In this document: positions 51,388 through 60,579 of the stretch, piece by piece
Layout of the letters: every line of letters starts with the position of its first letter
How positions within the stretch are numbered: position 1 is the first letter of the stretch
From: an uncultured Pseudomonadota bacterium
GTDB taxonomy: Bacteria; Myxococcota_A; UBA796; GCA-2862545
Assembly: GCA_913061235.1 (NCBI GenBank)
Contig: CAJXTB010000007.1
Coordinates: 248,001-312,000 of the forward strand
Reading direction: 5' to 3'
Length of the DNA stretch: 64,000 bases
Program-made: the position numbers and the translations under genes
The notes under the pieces: model-generated
Database searches by the model: none
What the model was told of the DNA's origin: nothing
Seen by the model: only the letters and a program-made list of their open reading frames with translations

Positions 51388-52370
51388 CCGACTGCTGCCG
51401 CTTCATAGCGAGCAGAGGCCCGCTTTAGACTCTCGGCAATGTCGCTCACAAGTTCTGGCGGGTGAACGACCTGGGAGTCGTCTCCAAAGCTTAGAATCCA
51501 CGTCCGTAGCTCCACGGTGTTGCCGACCGACAAGCGCAGCTCCATGCGGCCATCTCCGCGTGTGTGGCAGGTCTGAGTGGGGTGCCAGGTGCGCTCACGA
51601 ATGTAGGCCGCAACACGGTCTGAGAACGCAATGCGAACGTCTACTGGGGTCGAGCCAATGATGCCGAAGGCGGATGCCAGGTGGACCTCTGGATTCCAGG
51701 TGTGCGGGTAGTCGAACTTCTCGGACGAGATGCGCTGTACATCGATGAAGCGCTCAATGGCGAAAGACTTCACCTGGTTCACTGCCGTATCTAGGGCGAA
51801 CAAGTACAGACCCTGGCGGAACGTGGCCAAGGTGAACGGGTGCAAGCGGTAACGAGATGGAGCACCGTTGATCTTGCGATATCGGGCTTCCAGCGGGTTG
51901 TTGTAGACCAGAGATGTGATGACGTCGTCGATGACATCTGCGTGCTCTCGGTAGTCTTTGTGGCTCTCGGGCACGGCTAGGAACTTCTTGTCGAGCTCCT
52001 TTGCAATGTCGGCGTGGGTCCGAGTGATTGCAGGGGCAAGCCGCTCGATAGCGCCATCCATGTCTTCGGCGAACGGCGTGCCTTCGAGGAAGTTGAACAG
52101 CTTGCGCCCAAAGTGCAGCGACAGGACCTCGGTCAGCGTCAGCTGAACACCGGATCGGCGCCAGCGGGCATCAATGGCTACCGTGCGCTCGTCTCCCCGG
52201 CCGTCATCCAACAGGGGCAGGTCGAGCTCTTTGAGGTCGGACAAGTAGCGACGCAGCGTGCGTGCATCTAAGTCGAAGCGCTCCATCAACTCACTGGCGC
52301 GAATGCCGCCTCTGCGGGTCATCAACTCCAGAATCTTGACGAGCTTCTGGGCTTTATTGAGTGGCGGCAT
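51384..52370 (-). CDS. WYL-domain transcriptional regulator
   Basis: 328 residues from the ATG at 52370 (GGAGAC five bases upstream). The N-terminal DeoR-type winged helix: 'KLVKILELMTRRGGIRASEL', 'RFDLDARTLRRYLSDLKEL'. A middle helical region precedes a WYL core ('ARYRKINGAPSRYRLHPFTL', 'GLYLFALDTAVNQVKSFAIE') and a C-terminal WCX-like extension. WYL proteins sense nucleic acid or nucleotide ligands and often control defence or stress genes. It is divergent from the small ORF at 52568, with a repeated TGAACA array between. Confidence 0.92.
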   Translation of the reverse strand: MPPLNKAQKLVKILELMTRRGGIRASELMERFDLDARTLRRYLSDLKELDLPLLDDGRGDERTVAIDARWRRSGVQLTLTEVLSLHFGRKLFNFLEGTPFAEDMDGAIERLAPAITRTHADIAKELDKKFLAVPESHKDYREHADVIDDVITSLVYNNPLEARYRKINGAPSRYRLHPFTLATFRQGLYLFALDTAVNQVKSFAIERFIDVQRISSEKFDYPHTWNPEVHLASAFGIIGSTPVDVRIAFSDRVAAYIRERTWHPTQTCHTRGDGRMELRLSVGNTVELRTWILSFGDDSQVVHPPELVSDIAESLKRASARYEAAAVG

Positions 52371-52488
52371 GACCGGTCTCCGGCAGGAGCGAGGGAGGAA
52401 AAAATAGCAGTGCAAGTGAAGGCGGACAGTTTCTGGTACGTCCACGAGTCACACTACCCGAGACAGGACGAAAGAGCGAGAACGCCTG

Positions 52489-52533
52489 AACATATGAACA
52501 GTGAACACTTGACCACTGAACGGCTGTACAGTA
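52489..52533. promoter_or_regulatory. TGAACA direct-repeat array in divergent promoter
   Basis: Five TGAACA-like units at 52489, 52497, 52504, 52512 and 52519 are spaced alternately 8 and 7 bp, followed by the palindrome CTGTACAG (52526-52533). It lies between the WYL gene and the small exported ORF. It may be the WYL operator. Its phased short-unit form also recalls the heptamer ends of the repeat elements at 23-29 kb, but no inverted partner is seen. Confidence 0.5.
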
Positions 52534-52567
52534 AGCTGCACATGTCGCCCCCGCCAGGAGGACTCTT

Positions 52568-52831
52568 ATGACATCGATGACCGTGCTATTTTGCCTTGTG
52601 AGTTTGGTTGCTACTACCTTAGGTGTGGCCGTACTTCCCTGGACCGACGCACAGTTGGAGTCAACAGCTAAGGGGTGGAAGTCCCTTCAGGCTCGAGTTC
52701 GTGGTGTTGCGCCTTTGGCGCGGCCCACTCGGTTCGGTTGGCGTTCACTGGAAGTGGAAGCCGGTGTTCGTCCGCCACTAGACCCTCTGGTCTGGGCGGC
52801 GCCCTCTCATGAGCATGCTCGCTGCGCGTAG
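52568..52831 (+). CDS. Small membrane or exported protein, unknown
   Basis: 87 residues. A very good AGGAGG six bases before the ATG supports translation. The first 24 residues are hydrophobic ('VLFCLVSLVATTLGVAVLPW') and may be a signal peptide or anchor; the rest is basic ('GWKSLQARVRGVAPLARPTR'). No family is recognised. Its position suggests control by the WYL regulator. Confidence 0.5.
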   Translation: MTSMTVLFCLVSLVATTLGVAVLPWTDAQLESTAKGWKSLQARVRGVAPLARPTRFGWRSLEVEAGVRPPLDPLVWAAPSHEHARCA

Positions 52832-52891
52832 GCGGATGACTTCGCCCGCTACGAGTCTGTGGATGACTGCGCCCACTGGGCGGAAGAGCCG

Positions 52892-54739
52892 CTAGTCGCT
52901 GTGGGTGTAGGCGCCGCTGTAGGCGGGATTGAAGTCTACTGGCCAGATGCGTCGCTCACCGCGACTCGCGTCTACTGAGAGCACGCAGCCGTTGATGTAC
53001 GTCTGGGTGCGAGTGCTGTTTGACGCGGGTGTTCGGGGAAGCTGGCTGCCGTAGTCGAAGACCATCCAGTTCGTGTAGCCGGAGCCGGAGCCGGGGAGGT
53101 TGATTCGGTCGGAGCTGTAGGCCCGTAGCTGACGGGGTAGGAAGCTGGTGCCGATGATGCCGCATCTCGCTGCGCTGTCTACCTCTACACTGTCGAACTG
53201 CACGTCTTCATTGAGGTCGTGACGCCCAGCAAAGTCGATCTGCGCCCGCCACGTGCAGGTCTCGACAGCGCCCGAGACAGTGGTCGCTTCCACCTCTCCG
53301 CTGATGACGCCGGTAATGTCGTCTCGCCACAGCTCGTGGGAGTTGTTGGGGTACTCGCCGCAGCCGACGGAGCCCGATGCGTACGACGTGCTGCTGCTGG
53401 GGCGGACAACGCTGACCCACCAGTTGTTGCGAGCCAGCTGTCCACTGCCTCCGGTGACGCGCGCGCGGGTCTGCTGTGCGGCACACTCGGGGATCAGGCA
53501 GTCATCATCGGCGCAGTCGATAGCGCCGTCTCCGTCGTTATCGTCGCCATCTGCACAGTCCTCGATGCAGACATCGGCACAGCTCGCCTCTTCGCAGTCA
53601 ATGAGACCGTTCGCGTTGTTGTCTTCCCCGTCGTCGCACACTTCAATGCACACGCTTGCACAGTCGTCGTCCAGGCAATCGCCGCGTCCGTCCGCGTCGT
53701 TGTCGATTCCGTCGTCACAGATCTCGGCGCAGCCCGGCAGGTCTGCACAGTCGGAGTCGGCGCAGTCCGCGTCTCCGTCTAGGTCGTTGTCGCGGCCATC
53801 TACGCAGATCTCAGCGCAGTCGGAGCCAAAACAGTCGGTGTCCCAGCAGTCGGCGACGAGGTCCAGGTCGTTGTCGAGGCCGTCTCCGCAGTCCTCGGCA
53901 CAGGCGTCGTCAAAGCAGTCAGGGTCTGCGCAGCCCACGAGGCCGTCTCCGTCATTGTCGACGTCGGACTCACAGTCTTCGTCACAGGAACAGGCGTCGT
54001 CTTGGCAGTCGGTCAGGCTGTTGCCGTCGTTGTCGATGCCATCTCCACAGATCTCTACACAAGTGGGACAGTCGGAGTCTTGGCAGTCCACGAGCTCGTC
54101 ACGGTCGTTGTCGACGCCATCTCCGCACACCTCAGCACAAGCGGGGCAATCGTCGTCCTCGCAGTCGGTGAGTCCGTCCATGTCGTTGTCACCGCCGTCC
54201 GAGCACACTTCTTCGCAGTTGGTGCTGTAGCAGGACGGGTCAAAGCAGTCGGCGAGGCCGTTGGCATCGTTGTCTTGGCCGTCGGTGCAGTCCTCTGCGC
54301 ACAGCTCACCAAAACAGTCGGGGTCGGCACAGTCTGTGAAACCGTCGTCGTCGTTGTCTTCCCCGTCGTCGCAGACTTCTTCACAGGATGTACCGAAGCA
54401 GTCGGCGTCTTCGCAGTCCACATCGCCGTCATCATCATTGTCGGCACCGTCGTCGCAGACCTCGGTGCAACTGGGGCCAAAGCAGTCATCGTCTTCGCAG
54501 TCAACGAGGCGGTCTTGGTCGTTGTCTGCGTTGTCATCACAGACCTCGACACACTCAGCCTCGCAGGAGTTGTCGTCACAGTCGATGAACCCGTCCGCGT
54601 CGTCATCGATGCCGTTGTCGCAGTCTTCGAGGCAGTTGCACGCGATGTCCGCACAGCTGTCCGCCTGGCTGCAGTCCACGCGGCGAGACTGGGGTCCGCA
54701 GAAGTTCAGGAAAACGAGGGATAGCGCAAACCACTTCAT
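52892..54739 (-). CDS. Secreted Asp/Cys-rich calcium-type repeat protein (MopE-like)
   Basis: 615 residues; ATG with AAAGGAG upstream. A short hydrophobic leader ('WFALSLVFLNFCG') with a poor lipobox is followed by fourteen tandem units of 25-29 residues (~38-420) of the pattern E-x-C-x-D-G-x-D-N-D-x-D-G-x-x-D-C-x-D-x-D-C. The DxDxDG core binds calcium in thrombospondin-3/EF-hand-like repeats, and paired cysteines lock each unit. The last ~185 residues are a beta-rich domain ('ARNNWWVSVVRPSSSTSYAS'). Such putative metal-binding repeats are frequent in Myxococcota surface proteins. Antisense reading frames through the repeats are artefacts. Confidence 0.88.
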   Translation of the reverse strand: MKWFALSLVFLNFCGPQSRRVDCSQADSCADIACNCLEDCDNGIDDDADGFIDCDDNSCEAECVEVCDDNADNDQDRLVDCEDDDCFGPSCTEVCDDGADNDDDGDVDCEDADCFGTSCEEVCDDGEDNDDDGFTDCADPDCFGELCAEDCTDGQDNDANGLADCFDPSCYSTNCEEVCSDGGDNDMDGLTDCEDDDCPACAEVCGDGVDNDRDELVDCQDSDCPTCVEICGDGIDNDGNSLTDCQDDACSCDEDCESDVDNDGDGLVGCADPDCFDDACAEDCGDGLDNDLDLVADCWDTDCFGSDCAEICVDGRDNDLDGDADCADSDCADLPGCAEICDDGIDNDADGRGDCLDDDCASVCIEVCDDGEDNNANGLIDCEEASCADVCIEDCADGDDNDGDGAIDCADDDCLIPECAAQQTRARVTGGSGQLARNNWWVSVVRPSSSTSYASGSVGCGEYPNNSHELWRDDITGVISGEVEATTVSGAVETCTWRAQIDFAGRHDLNEDVQFDSVEVDSAARCGIIGTSFLPRQLRAYSSDRINLPGSGSGYTNWMVFDYGSQLPRTPASNSTRTQTYINGCVLSVDASRGERRIWPVDFNPAYSGAYTHSD

Positions 54740-54935
54740 GGCCGACTCCTTTCGGTCCGGTCATGGTACTCGATGTGCAGCTGGCGAGAAAGGCCCAGTT
54801 TGGTGGCGAGCGACTGGCCTAATCGCACGATGAAGATGTACCGTACTTGTCTCGGAGACCGTGATTCCCATTGCTCTCGATGGGGGCGGTTGCTCCATCG
54901 GCCGTGCAACACGGCCGACGGGTTCCGTGTCGCTA

Positions 54936-56786
54936 CTACTCGCCGAAGATGAGCACAACTCGGCCGGAGTCTCCGGGGTCGCTGGCTCCAGCGCCGCCCT
55001 GTCCAGTCGGGCTGACGTAGAAGGAGTCTGACGTATTGGGAGTGGTGCTGTAGCTGGCGCCCAACAGACTTGCGGAGCCAATCCGATCGGTCGCGCGACT
55101 GTAGGAAGAGCCCCCGCCTCCGCCGCTATGGCTGGAATAGCCACCGCCTGCACCACCACCGTAGCCTCCGCCGCCGCCTCCGGCGTGTACAGAGCCACCA
55201 CCACCGCCGCCGGCAGACCCACCACCACCGCCGAAGTAGGAGCCATTGGCGGTGATCTGGCCGCCCCCGGGGCCGAGGCCTGCAGTGTTAAGACTGCCGC
55301 TGCTGTCACCACCGCCGCCACCGCCACCGTAGTCGGCGCCATGTCCGCCGCCAAATCCGTTACTTCCTGTGGCTCCCTGACTTGAGGGGGTTCCACCGCT
55401 GCCACCGATGCTGGATGAGCCTCGACCGCCCGCGTCGGCCACGCCGCCACCCCAGCTACCTCCGCCGCCGCCAATGTAGCTGGCACCGGTTTGTCGCTGG
55501 CCGCCGGTACCATCGGCATACCCACCGGGGTGTCCGGCGCCGCAGCTGCCGGTCTGACCGTCGCCTGTCGATGGACCCCCGCCACCGCCACCACCCCTAC
55601 AGCCAGAGTGGCCTCCACCACCACCGCCACCGGCAACTACGAGCGGGTCTGCCGCGTCGGTTGCGAGCGCGACGACGCTGCGGCCTCCACCGCTTCCGCC
55701 GATATGGGCGCCGCCGCCGCCACCGCCAAACCCGCCGCCGGTGTTGCCGGAATCGTAGCCGCCGTCACCGCTTCCGCCAACGTAGACATTGAGCTGCGCA
55801 TTCTCAAGCACACTGTACGTGGCCTCGACGAAGCCGCCGGAACCGCCAGTCGCTACGGATCCGGAGCTGGCGGCAGCCCCGCCACCGGCCCACGCCTTAA
55901 TGGTTACGCTCCCGCAGCCTGTTGGCACGGTCACAACGGTCTTCTGGACCGCAGTGATGATCATGGGATCTAGGTTTGAGCAGGGCGGGTCGCCTACGTA
56001 CTCACCCCTGGGAACCACGGTTCCAGGGTCGATAATAGTGGATGCCGCGACCTCTGCGCCCATTCCAATACGCGCATTGGCGCCGATGGTGGCGCCGTCT
56101 CCAATGATGGCGCGTCGGGCAATGCGCGCACCGTCTAGTACGGTGACATCACTTCCCAGGACGGCACCCTTGCGAATACGCGCCGAGGGGTCAATGTCGT
56201 TGTCCCCGCCAATGGTGACGTCTGGGCCAATGTTACCGCCGATGAGTCCGGCGGTGGTTGAGTTGAGAATGGTGGTTCCGCGACCGACCACCGCACTGGC
56301 ATCGACCGTGTTCTTGTCGCCAACGCCCGCCAAGTTTCCGATGACGGCACCCGAGCTGATGACGACGTCATCACCGAGGGTAGACGCGTAGCCGATGGAG
56401 ACATTGGCCTCCGTCAGTAGGCGTTCCCCAGCAGTGACGGAACGACCAATGGCGTTGTCCACCCCAATGTCATGGTCTGCATCGATGAAGGTCTGGCGAC
56501 CGATGACGGTTCCGCTACCGACCGGACGGGCGGTGGCCTCGCTGACCCGGCCGACCAGGGTGGCTCGGCTGCCAACGTAGACTGTCGCACCCAGAGCGGT
56601 GTCCGCCCCAATGCTCGCGTAGTCGCCAACCACGACATCCGTCGCCAGAGTCGCTCCAGCTCCGACCGTTGCAGTGAGAGAAACGCAGGCGCCGTTGGCG
56701 TCAAAGTAGGAGTCTTCACACCCGTCACCGTCCGAATCGGCTGCGGCTGCGATGGATGCAATGAGTGACAGCAGGACCAATGACAT
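54936..56786 (-). CDS. Exported hexapeptide beta-helix plus glycine-rich protein
   Basis: 616 residues. Signal peptide 'MSLVLLSLIASIAAA', then a short Cys-bearing Asp-rich segment ('DSDGDGCEDSYFD'). Residues ~38-255 are isoleucine/valine hexapeptide repeats ('VGDYASIGADTALGATVYVG', 'IGDGATIGANARIGMGAEVA') that build a left-handed parallel beta-helix. After 'VVTVPTGCGSVTIKAWAGGG' comes ~330 residues of glycine-rich sequence with runs of up to seven glycines, of the Gly_rich/ALK-like type. It probably ends up on the cell surface. It is transcribed on its own, with ~200 empty bases to the next gene. Confidence 0.82.
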   Translation of the reverse strand: MSLVLLSLIASIAAAADSDGDGCEDSYFDANGACVSLTATVGAGATLATDVVVGDYASIGADTALGATVYVGSRATLVGRVSEATARPVGSGTVIGRQTFIDADHDIGVDNAIGRSVTAGERLLTEANVSIGYASTLGDDVVISSGAVIGNLAGVGDKNTVDASAVVGRGTTILNSTTAGLIGGNIGPDVTIGGDNDIDPSARIRKGAVLGSDVTVLDGARIARRAIIGDGATIGANARIGMGAEVAASTIIDPGTVVPRGEYVGDPPCSNLDPMIITAVQKTVVTVPTGCGSVTIKAWAGGGAAASSGSVATGGSGGFVEATYSVLENAQLNVYVGGSGDGGYDSGNTGGGFGGGGGGAHIGGSGGGRSVVALATDAADPLVVAGGGGGGGHSGCRGGGGGGGPSTGDGQTGSCGAGHPGGYADGTGGQRQTGASYIGGGGGSWGGGVADAGGRGSSSIGGSGGTPSSQGATGSNGFGGGHGADYGGGGGGGDSSGSLNTAGLGPGGGQITANGSYFGGGGGSAGGGGGGSVHAGGGGGGYGGGAGGGYSSHSGGGGGSSYSRATDRIGSASLLGASYSTTPNTSDSFYVSPTGQGGAGASDPGDSGRVVLIFGE

Positions 56787-57225
56787 AAGATCTCCCCAGA
56801 GTTGGCCCGATTATAGAGGACCTTCCAGGCACGTCAAGGAACGGCTGGTGAGGTGTTCTACCCGGGTAGAGTGCCGTCCGTACAAGCCCGTAGCATCGGG
56901 GTTTGCGCAGTATTCGCAACCGATGGAGGGTCGTTGGGCTGGCACTTGCTGAGCACGTCGGGTGGTGCCGCTGTCGGTCGAGAGAGTCCGCTCCTACTCA
57001 TGGTGCTCGCATCGTCAGCGTTGGACCTCTGGCACGGCATTGTGAACGCCAGACGGGACCGGTACGACAGGCGCACTTCTTCATTGAATCGAGCCGCACT
57101 TTGGGGCGAAACGTGTCGGGGCATCGTCCTCCAAGTCACCCAACTGGCCGAACCCCCCCGAACCTTGCTATAGTGGCGGTCCCCCCGGCTGCACTTCCGT
57201 TGCGGCCACCGCCCCTGGTCCTGCT
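56787..57225. other. Intergenic region, no gene seen
   Basis: 439 bp between divergent genes. It contains the perfect palindrome CTACCCGGGTAG (near 56861) and, close to the right gene, a TATAGT stretch (57170) that could be a -10 element. Frames of 60-140 codons in it have neither ribosome sites nor protein-like composition. Confidence 0.5.
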
Positions 57226-60135
57226 ATGCCCCCCGAAGCTGCCCTCGCCCCGCTCCAGCGGGTCGTCGCGAAGTACCGTCGTGACGTGCATCAACTCTCG
57301 AACGCCGCCCCTGCTGAGTCGGTCGGTGTGCTCGAAGCGCACCTAGGACAATGCCTGCCGTCGGGTTTGCGCTCGTTCTTGCTTGTTCACAATGGCGCCA
57401 GTCTGTTTCGTGGTGCCTTGCGCATTCGCAGCGTGGCTGACATTGCTCCGGCGTCCGAGTCGCATCGCAACATCGTGCTGTTTGCGGACGGCCCCATGCC
57501 GGCAGCTTTCACTCGCGAAGCCAACGGAAACATGGTCCTAGGCACGTGGGATGGAAAGCGTCTCACGCCGCTACACACAAGCTTTGCCGGATGGTTTGCG
57601 GCGACGGTCGACATTCTCGACACCCGTGTCACCACTGAGCGCGACCGGGAGCTGCTGTCGTTTGCGGCGGATGACGAAGACGTGTTCCAGCTGATGCGTG
57701 CCGGTGAGCGTGCACTACGAACCGGGCGCCCGGATGAAGCGGTCCCGCTGCTGCAGAAGGCGCTTGACCACGACGACTCCCAGGTGGGGGCTTGGCACTT
57801 ACTGGGCGACGCTCTGATTGGGTCCGACCGAAGTGCAGCACGACTCGCATGGCGGGAAGCGTTTCGTCGGTGCTCCCTGCCTCTGGCTTGGCCAGGTGCC
57901 CCATGCTTGGACGCAGACATTCTGTCCCCCCTCGCAGACGCTTACAAGGAGCCCGAAGCCTGGGTCCGTGAGCTCGAGCGATTCCTCGGGGACCGCGTCA
58001 AAGACGTCACGACCCATGAAGGTGCGATGCTGGTGGAAGCGGTGGTTCACCACTTGGCCAAGGCGCAGCTCAAGCGTGGGCGACGCGCTGCTGCGCGGGA
58101 TGCCTACCGCGGACTGCTGAGTCGTCAGCCGCTGTTCACTTGGAGCGACCCGGCGTGGAAGACCCACCTTGAAGTGGCGCGCTTGGAGATGGACCTTGGC
58201 AATCATGATGAGGCAGAAGCCTTGCTTCGTCGCGTGATTGCAGAGGGACCGGAGACGTTGCGTGGACGCGCCTTGCTTCTCACCGCAGGCATTGCGACCG
58301 TTCGCCATGAGCCGTGGGCCGAAGAGCTGCTCGCGGAAGCACAGGCGGCTGGACTGGACCGCACAGATGCCATTGAACATGCGCTGCTCGCGACCGAACG
58401 CGCTGTCCGTACCGAGCGCGAAGACGTGGCACGCCGCTGGCTCGAACGCGTCCATGTCTTGGTTGAGGCGTTTGGCACACGGTTTGATGCGGTGCGTTTG
58501 CTGGCGGAAGGCGAAGTGCGCCGGCTTGGTGGGCACGGCAACGAGGCTGCGGACTTGTGGCGCAAGGCCATCTTGGAGGCGCGGCCGAATCCAGAGATCA
58601 AGGGACGCTTGCACCTGCGTCTTGGTGACCACATTCTACCGACTGACCCAGATGCCGCACACGAGCACTACCGTCAGGCCCTGGACCTGTTCGTAGGCGC
58701 CGAACTACCGCTGCGAGAGGCGTGGACCTTGGTTCGCCTGTCCCGTCTGCACAGCAAAGATGCTCAGCTTCTTCAGGCTGCGCGAGACCGTTTTGCCACC
58801 GCCGACTTGGCGTCTGGCATGGCTGCCGTTGACGTGGCAATGGGGATTCCCGGGCACAACCTGGCGTGGCACCTCGAGCGTGCCACCCGGCATGCACGTT
58901 CACGTCATGATGCCCAGCGCAACCGGCCACCATGGACCCGTGCGGATGCTGAGCGTCCGGAACGTCGTCTTGGTGCTCACCGGACCGCACTCGCTGCCTG
59001 TGGGCCCGGAGTCGTCGGCGCGATTGCGCGTGAGATGGACGCCTGTGTTCGTGCCATGCGCAGCGGACGCGCACGCACCCTCGACCCGCCAGTCATGCGC
59101 TACGTTGCCGCTGCTGACCTGCTCAGCGCACATCGCTCGTACGAAGCCGCTCGGGTCTTGTTGGACCAGCTGATGGCGCGCTTTGTTGAGGGGCCCGCGC
59201 ATCGGTCTCTTCAGGGGGCCATTGCGCGGTCGCCGAACATGGCCTTGGTCGACCGCTTGTTGGTGGTCGTCGAAGAGCACCCAAAGCACCCGGCTCAGTC
59301 GGTGGCGGAAGCTGCTGAGATCTTGGGCCTACGCCGTGAAACAGCGGCTGTTGAGGTTCTCACCAAGCTCATTGGCGCTACGGCTCACCCCGTAATTCGC
59401 AAGGCTGCGGTCACGGCACTGGGTCGCATTGGCGAACGCTCTGTGGTGGATGCCCTGGCGAGCGCCCTGGATGAGCCCGCATTGGCCGAGCCAGCCGCGC
59501 TGTCGCTGTTGATGCTCGGGGACCGTCGCGGAATCGACTTTCACGGGCGCGCTCTCTCAGGTGACCGTGCAGACATGACGGGTTCACCCGGTGAAATCGT
59601 AGGGCGCTACGGCGGGCCTAGCTACTTGCTGCTCCTGCGCAACGTCGCTCAAGAGAACGATGCGACGGGCTTGGGAGCGCTTCAAGGGCTGGGACTGATG
59701 GGGGACCCCCGTGCGGTGCCTGTCCTGCTTGGCGCCTTGAGCGGTCGGCCCCGTGCGGTGTCCGAGGTCGCCAACGACGCACTCACCATCCTCACTGGTC
59801 ACGTAGAAGACTTGGATGACCCAGGCGCCCGCAATCGCTGGGCGCAGTGGTGGCAGACCCATGCGGACCAGTTCCGTGAAGGACTGCGTCACCGTTCGGG
59901 TCGGCCGATGGACGGCAGCTTGTTGCTGACGCGTATGGACAATGACCTGCCGTGGACGCGGCGTACCGCCTACGACGAGCTGGTCATTACGACAGGAGCG
60001 CGCCTGCCGTTCGACGCCGAAGGCCCCTGGCGCGCCCAGCGGTCACACCTTCGTGGCTGGGGCTCTTGGTGGAATGAGAACCGCACACGCTTCCCGGCGG
60101 GTGGCTGGTACCTAGACGGCGACCGAATCGGCTAG
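57226..60135 (+). CDS. SUKH (SMI1/KNR4)-TPR-HEAT scaffold protein
   Basis: 969 residues, cytoplasmic. Residues ~25-130 fit a SUKH fold: 'LEAHLGQCLPSGLRSFLLVH', 'NIVLFADG', 'GNMVLGTWDG' and 'FAGWFAATVD'. Then come TPR-like helical pairs (~155-560; 'RTGRPDEAVPLLQKALDHDD', 'GNHDEAEALLRRVIAEGPET'). The C-terminal HEAT repeats run ~690-860 ('HPVIRKAAVTALGRIGERSV', 'DPRAVPVLLGALSGRPRAVS'). SUKH proteins include immunity proteins against nuclease toxins, but here the domain heads a large scaffold. The start has a weak ribosome site. Confidence 0.75.
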   Translation: MPPEAALAPLQRVVAKYRRDVHQLSNAAPAESVGVLEAHLGQCLPSGLRSFLLVHNGASLFRGALRIRSVADIAPASESHRNIVLFADGPMPAAFTREANGNMVLGTWDGKRLTPLHTSFAGWFAATVDILDTRVTTERDRELLSFAADDEDVFQLMRAGERALRTGRPDEAVPLLQKALDHDDSQVGAWHLLGDALIGSDRSAARLAWREAFRRCSLPLAWPGAPCLDADILSPLADAYKEPEAWVRELERFLGDRVKDVTTHEGAMLVEAVVHHLAKAQLKRGRRAAARDAYRGLLSRQPLFTWSDPAWKTHLEVARLEMDLGNHDEAEALLRRVIAEGPETLRGRALLLTAGIATVRHEPWAEELLAEAQAAGLDRTDAIEHALLATERAVRTEREDVARRWLERVHVLVEAFGTRFDAVRLLAEGEVRRLGGHGNEAADLWRKAILEARPNPEIKGRLHLRLGDHILPTDPDAAHEHYRQALDLFVGAELPLREAWTLVRLSRLHSKDAQLLQAARDRFATADLASGMAAVDVAMGIPGHNLAWHLERATRHARSRHDAQRNRPPWTRADAERPERRLGAHRTALAACGPGVVGAIAREMDACVRAMRSGRARTLDPPVMRYVAAADLLSAHRSYEAARVLLDQLMARFVEGPAHRSLQGAIARSPNMALVDRLLVVVEEHPKHPAQSVAEAAEILGLRRETAAVEVLTKLIGATAHPVIRKAAVTALGRIGERSVVDALASALDEPALAEPAALSLLMLGDRRGIDFHGRALSGDRADMTGSPGEIVGRYGGPSYLLLLRNVAQENDATGLGALQGLGLMGDPRAVPVLLGALSGRPRAVSEVANDALTILTGHVEDLDDPGARNRWAQWWQTHADQFREGLRHRSGRPMDGSLLLTRMDNDLPWTRRTAYDELVITTGARLPFDAEGPWRAQRSHLRGWGSWWNENRTRFPAGGWYLDGDRIG

Positions 60136-60576
60136 CTACGGGGTGTCGAGAATCAGGGTCACAGGGCCGTCGTTCACTAAAGACACGGCCATGTCGGCGC
60201 CAAAGACGCCTCGACCCACGGCTACGCCTTTCGCGGCCAGTACTTCACAGAACCGCTCATACAGCGGCTCTGCAATGGCAGGTGGCGCGGCCCTGGAGAA
60301 TCCTGGGCGTCGGCCTCGGCGTGTGTCGCCGTACAGTGTGAACTGACTCACCACGAGTGCTGAGAGTCGCTGATCCAGCATCGAATCGTTCATCTTGCCG
60401 TCGTCGTCTGCAAAGATGCGCAGTCCAGAGATCTTGTCCACGAGCCAGGTCACTTGGCTGTCCGTGTCCTCTGGGGCCACACCGAGCAAGATGACCAAGC
60501 CCTTGCCGCAGGAGCCCACCTCTTTTCCGTCTACATGAACCTGGGCGTTCTGCACACGCTGAATCACCGCCCGCAT
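60136..60576 (-). CDS. dtd: D-aminoacyl-tRNA deacylase
   Basis: 146 residues, standard DTD length. It releases D-amino acids (and glycine from tRNA-Ala) from mischarged tRNA. Motifs: 'MRAVIQRVQNAQVHVDGKEV', the active-site 'SQFTLYGDT' (~77) and the cross-subunit 'VNDGPVTL' (~134). It lies 3 bp after the pseudokinase gene, and across from it hisS, another tRNA-related gene, is divergent. Confidence 0.96.
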   Translation of the reverse strand: MRAVIQRVQNAQVHVDGKEVGSCGKGLVILLGVAPEDTDSQVTWLVDKISGLRIFADDDGKMNDSMLDQRLSALVVSQFTLYGDTRRGRRPGFSRAAPPAIAEPLYERFCEVLAAKGVAVGRGVFGADMAVSLVNDGPVTLILDTP

Positions 60577-60579
60577 TGG

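Noticed and set aside
53219-54724. Long open frames on the plus strand (up to 325 codons)
   Set aside because: They are antisense to the fourteen Asp/Cys repeats on the minus strand; the repeats keep the other frames open, and their compositions (Val- or Ser/Gln-rich) are artefacts.
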